From: Methanobacterium sp. PtaU1.Bin242
GTDB taxonomy: Archaea; Methanobacteriota; Methanobacteria; Methanobacteriales; Methanobacteriaceae
Length of the DNA: 6,399 nucleotides
Assembly: GCA_002067565.1 (NCBI GenBank)
Contig: MVQZ01000187.1
Span: forward strand, 1 to 6,399
Direction: 5' to 3'
Under the pieces are notes generated by a model. The model worked only from the letters and a program-made list of their open reading frames with translations, ran no database searches and had not been told where the DNA came from. Numbering within the stretch: position 1 is the stretch's first letter; every line of letters begins with the position of its first letter. Shown in pieces: positions 5,017 through 6,399 of this stretch. The translations under genes and the position numbers were made by a program.

Positions 5017-6026
5017 ACCCTTGCTTTAGGTTCAGATCCATGCCTGTGATGTACTGGAACCGCTTTTTCATTGGCCTGATCCCGCATTTCCTTACCTGTC
5101 ACTGCCAGAAAAACATCTTCTAAGGTTGATTCATTGTTGTTGGTTATGGAGGCAATACTACCACCTTCTTCTCGGATGGTATCAATGATCGGGTTAAGCG
5201 CTTCAATTCCTTTAGCGCTTATTTTTAAGTTATAGTCATCCTGTTGTACCACAGCGGTTACAATATCAAGCGAATTTATCCTCTCAATTAGCTTTGAGTT
5301 TAAATTACTTATTTTTGTGCCGAATACATTTGTTTCACTGCCAGATATCATGTCTTTCAACTTCTGAGGAGTATCTAAAGCAGCGATTTTACCATGATCT
5401 ATAATAGCCACCTTATCACTCAGCACTTCTGCCTCAACCATTGCATGAGTGGTTAGTATGACCGTTACCCCATTATTATTAATTTCTCGGATAATGTCTC
5501 TTATAGAAAAGGTTGTTTGAGGATCCAGGCCAAGTGTGGGCTCATCCATAAAGATAATCTTCGGTTCCGGCAGTAACGCCCTTATAACATTTATTCGCTG
5601 CTTCATACCGGTTGAGAACTTACTGATTTGGGTATTTTTCCATTCCTGCATATTAACCAGATTCAGTAGTTCATCGATCCTGTCTTCCAGCTTCTGCTTA
5701 GGTATGGAATAAAGCTTCCCGAAGAATCGGAGATTTTCAGCTGCAGTTAGACGATCATACATGATCATCTTCTCTGCAACCAGCCCAATGTTTTCGCGAA
5801 CTTTGGAAGAATCTTTAATTAGATCATAACCAGCAACTTTAGCCGACCCCGATGTAGGTTGGGCAAGAGTACAGAGCATTCGGATGGTGGTGCTCTTGCC
5901 TGCGCCATTGGGGCCTAAAAATCCGAATATTTCACCTTCTTCAACAGTAAGTGATAAATCATCCACTGCTATGAAGTCACCGAACTTTTTGGTGAGGTTT
6001 TTTATTTCTATGGCATTTTTAATCAT
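5010..6026 (-). CDS. ABC transporter ATP-binding subunit (ABC-2 exporter, DrrA/CcmA-like)
   Basis: This 338-aa ATPase energises the export system. Numbered from the ATG at 6026: Walker A GPNGAGKST (38-46); a Q-loop with Glu85 (LVAEK) in place of the usual glutamine; signature FSTGMKQR (137-144), a degenerate LSGGQ usual in ABC-2 ATPases; Walker B IIFMDEPT (157-164) with catalytic Glu162; D-loop GLDP (166-169); switch His194 in TTHAM. A C-terminal domain (about 225-315, ending TLEDVFLAVTG) is typical of drug-export ATPases of this group, and the tail is basic with HHRH. I prefer ATG 6026, 6 bases after a GGGG run. The frame stays open to ATG 6038 and TTG 6068, but neither has a ribosome-binding site, and the family usually begins a few residues before the AIEIKNLTKKFG stretch. 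It lies 98 bp downstream of a PadR gene. Confidence 0.92.
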   Translation of the reverse strand: MIKNAIEIKNLTKKFGDFIAVDDLSLTVEEGEIFGFLGPNGAGKSTTIRMLCTLAQPTSGSAKVAGYDLIKDSSKVRENIGLVAEKMIMYDRLTAAENLRFFGKLYSIPKQKLEDRIDELLNLVNMQEWKNTQISKFSTGMKQRINVIRALLPEPKIIFMDEPTLGLDPQTTFSIRDIIREINNNGVTVILTTHAMVEAEVLSDKVAIIDHGKIAALDTPQKLKDMISGSETNVFGTKISNLNSKLIERINSLDIVTAVVQQDDYNLKISAKGIEALNPIIDTIREEGGSIASITNNNESTLEDVFLAVTGKEMRDQANEKAVPVHHRHGSEPKARVR

Positions 6027-6052
6027 GTTTTTCCCCATTAAATTTGTTTTAA

Positions 6053-6100
6053 AGGAATGATAGCTCAAGCTAATCAGGTAAATAATTTAAAATCATTCCT
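6053..6100 (-). promoter_or_regulatory. Inverted repeat in the PadR-ABC gap, candidate operator or leader hairpin
   Basis: AGGAATGAT (6053-6061) and ATCATTCCT (6092-6100) are perfect 9-bp inverted repeats separated by 30 bases. Inside, next to the first arm, TAGCT-CA-AGCTA (6061-6072) is a second palindrome sharing one base. The structure lies between the PadR stop and the ATPase start, where a PadR dimer or an mRNA hairpin could act. The bases are visible; the role is inference. The arms do not carry the ATGT/ACAT half-sites known for some PadR operators. Confidence 0.4.
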
Positions 6101-6124
6101 CAATCCAGATGATTATTATAATAT

Positions 6125-6399
6125 CTATTTTTCATCCCTAAGCGATTCTTCAATTTTTTTTAATCTTTCACCTAATTCTCCTATTATTTCCTTGTGTGGT
6201 GCAAGTTTCTCTTTTTTTATGTTTTCCAAAAAGATTACATAACCATTGATCTCTGTTAGCACGTGTTCAGCAGCAAAAGTCCCCCTATCCATTCTCTGAC
6301 CATCAGGACCGGGTAAACCACCAAATAGATCATTGATTATTTCCCTTCCTTCTTCGGTTAAATCATATTTTCCATCTTCCATTTTTTCTATTAAACCTT
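6125..6399 (-). CDS. PadR-family transcriptional regulator, C-terminal part (runs off right edge)
   Basis: The frame is open across an internal ATG at 6382 to the window edge, adding G-L-I-E-K before that Met, so the gene is cut by the edge and the Met is not its start. The 90 visible residues begin with the end of a winged helix: GLIEK-MEDGKYDLTEEGREII, the wing and LTEEGR motif of PadR/MarR-like regulators. They continue with a Gly/Pro-rich linker (FGGLPGPDG) and a long helical, coiled-coil-like C-terminus (from about HVLTEING to KKIEESLRDEK), which forms the dimer interface in PadR proteins. PadR repressors often sit next to ABC exporters and repress them until an effector binds. Its position directly upstream, on the same strand, suggests it controls the ABC genes, perhaps in one transcript. 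The DNA-reading helix is outside the window. Confidence 0.78.
   Translation of the reverse strand, partial: GLIEKMEDGKYDLTEEGREIINDLFGGLPGPDGQRMDRGTFAAEHVLTEINGYVIFLENIKKEKLAPHKEIIGELGERLKKIEESLRDEK

Noticed and set aside
6057..6242. Plus-strand open frame of 61 codons
   Set aside because: Mostly antisense to the PadR gene and covers the inverted repeat; no ribosome-binding site.
1..6399. CRISPR array, insertion sequence ends or rRNA/tRNA genes
   Set aside because: No regularly spaced repeats, terminal inverted repeats around a transposase, or structural RNA signatures were seen.

Overview
The window looks like a stretch of a low-GC methanogenic archaeon, most likely of the Methanobacterium type. 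This is inferred from A+T-rich codon use, Shine-Dalgarno sequences of the GGAGGTGA kind, archaeal-style TATA-like boxes at about the right distance from starts, and proteins that read like Methanobacteriales families. No RNA gene or other phylogenetic marker is present, so the assignment is a judgement. Nearly everything lies on the minus strand; one gene (458-964) is on the plus strand.

Left part (1-1135). The left edge holds the first 98 codons of a minus-strand gene whose product resembles the N-terminal core-binding domain of archaeal tyrosine recombinases; the catalytic part lies outside. A divergent plus-strand gene encodes a four-helix membrane protein with two CX2CX6C motifs exactly 90 residues apart. 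It converges with a minus-strand lipoprotein gene across a 171-bp gap that holds a clear hairpin terminator.

Middle part (1136-3819), all minus strand: a DUF2807-like surface lipoprotein, a GNAT acetyltransferase, a small class I SAM methyltransferase, and a 148-aa protein matching only the N-terminal domain of QueG-like iron-sulfur proteins. The last appears to be preceded by an unlisted 26-codon ORF with its own ribosome-binding site and an ATGA stop/start overlap. Gaps of 55 to 100 bp with separate promoter-like sequences suggest mostly independent transcription.

Right part (3820-6399): an ABC-2 type efflux system. From upstream to downstream it comprises a partial PadR-family regulator running off the right edge, an ATP-binding subunit, and a six-helix membrane subunit. 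The two ABC genes are tightly coupled: the ATPase stop codon lies inside the ribosome-binding site of the permease. A 9-bp inverted repeat enclosing a smaller palindrome lies between the regulator and the ATPase gene and is a candidate operator or leader structure. The arrangement fits a PadR-controlled exporter whose substrate cannot be read from the sequence.

I did not find a clearly new multi-gene system. The best candidates for novelty are the internally duplicated cysteine membrane protein, the small ORF coupled to the truncated QueG-like gene, and the inverted repeat in the PadR-ABC gap.
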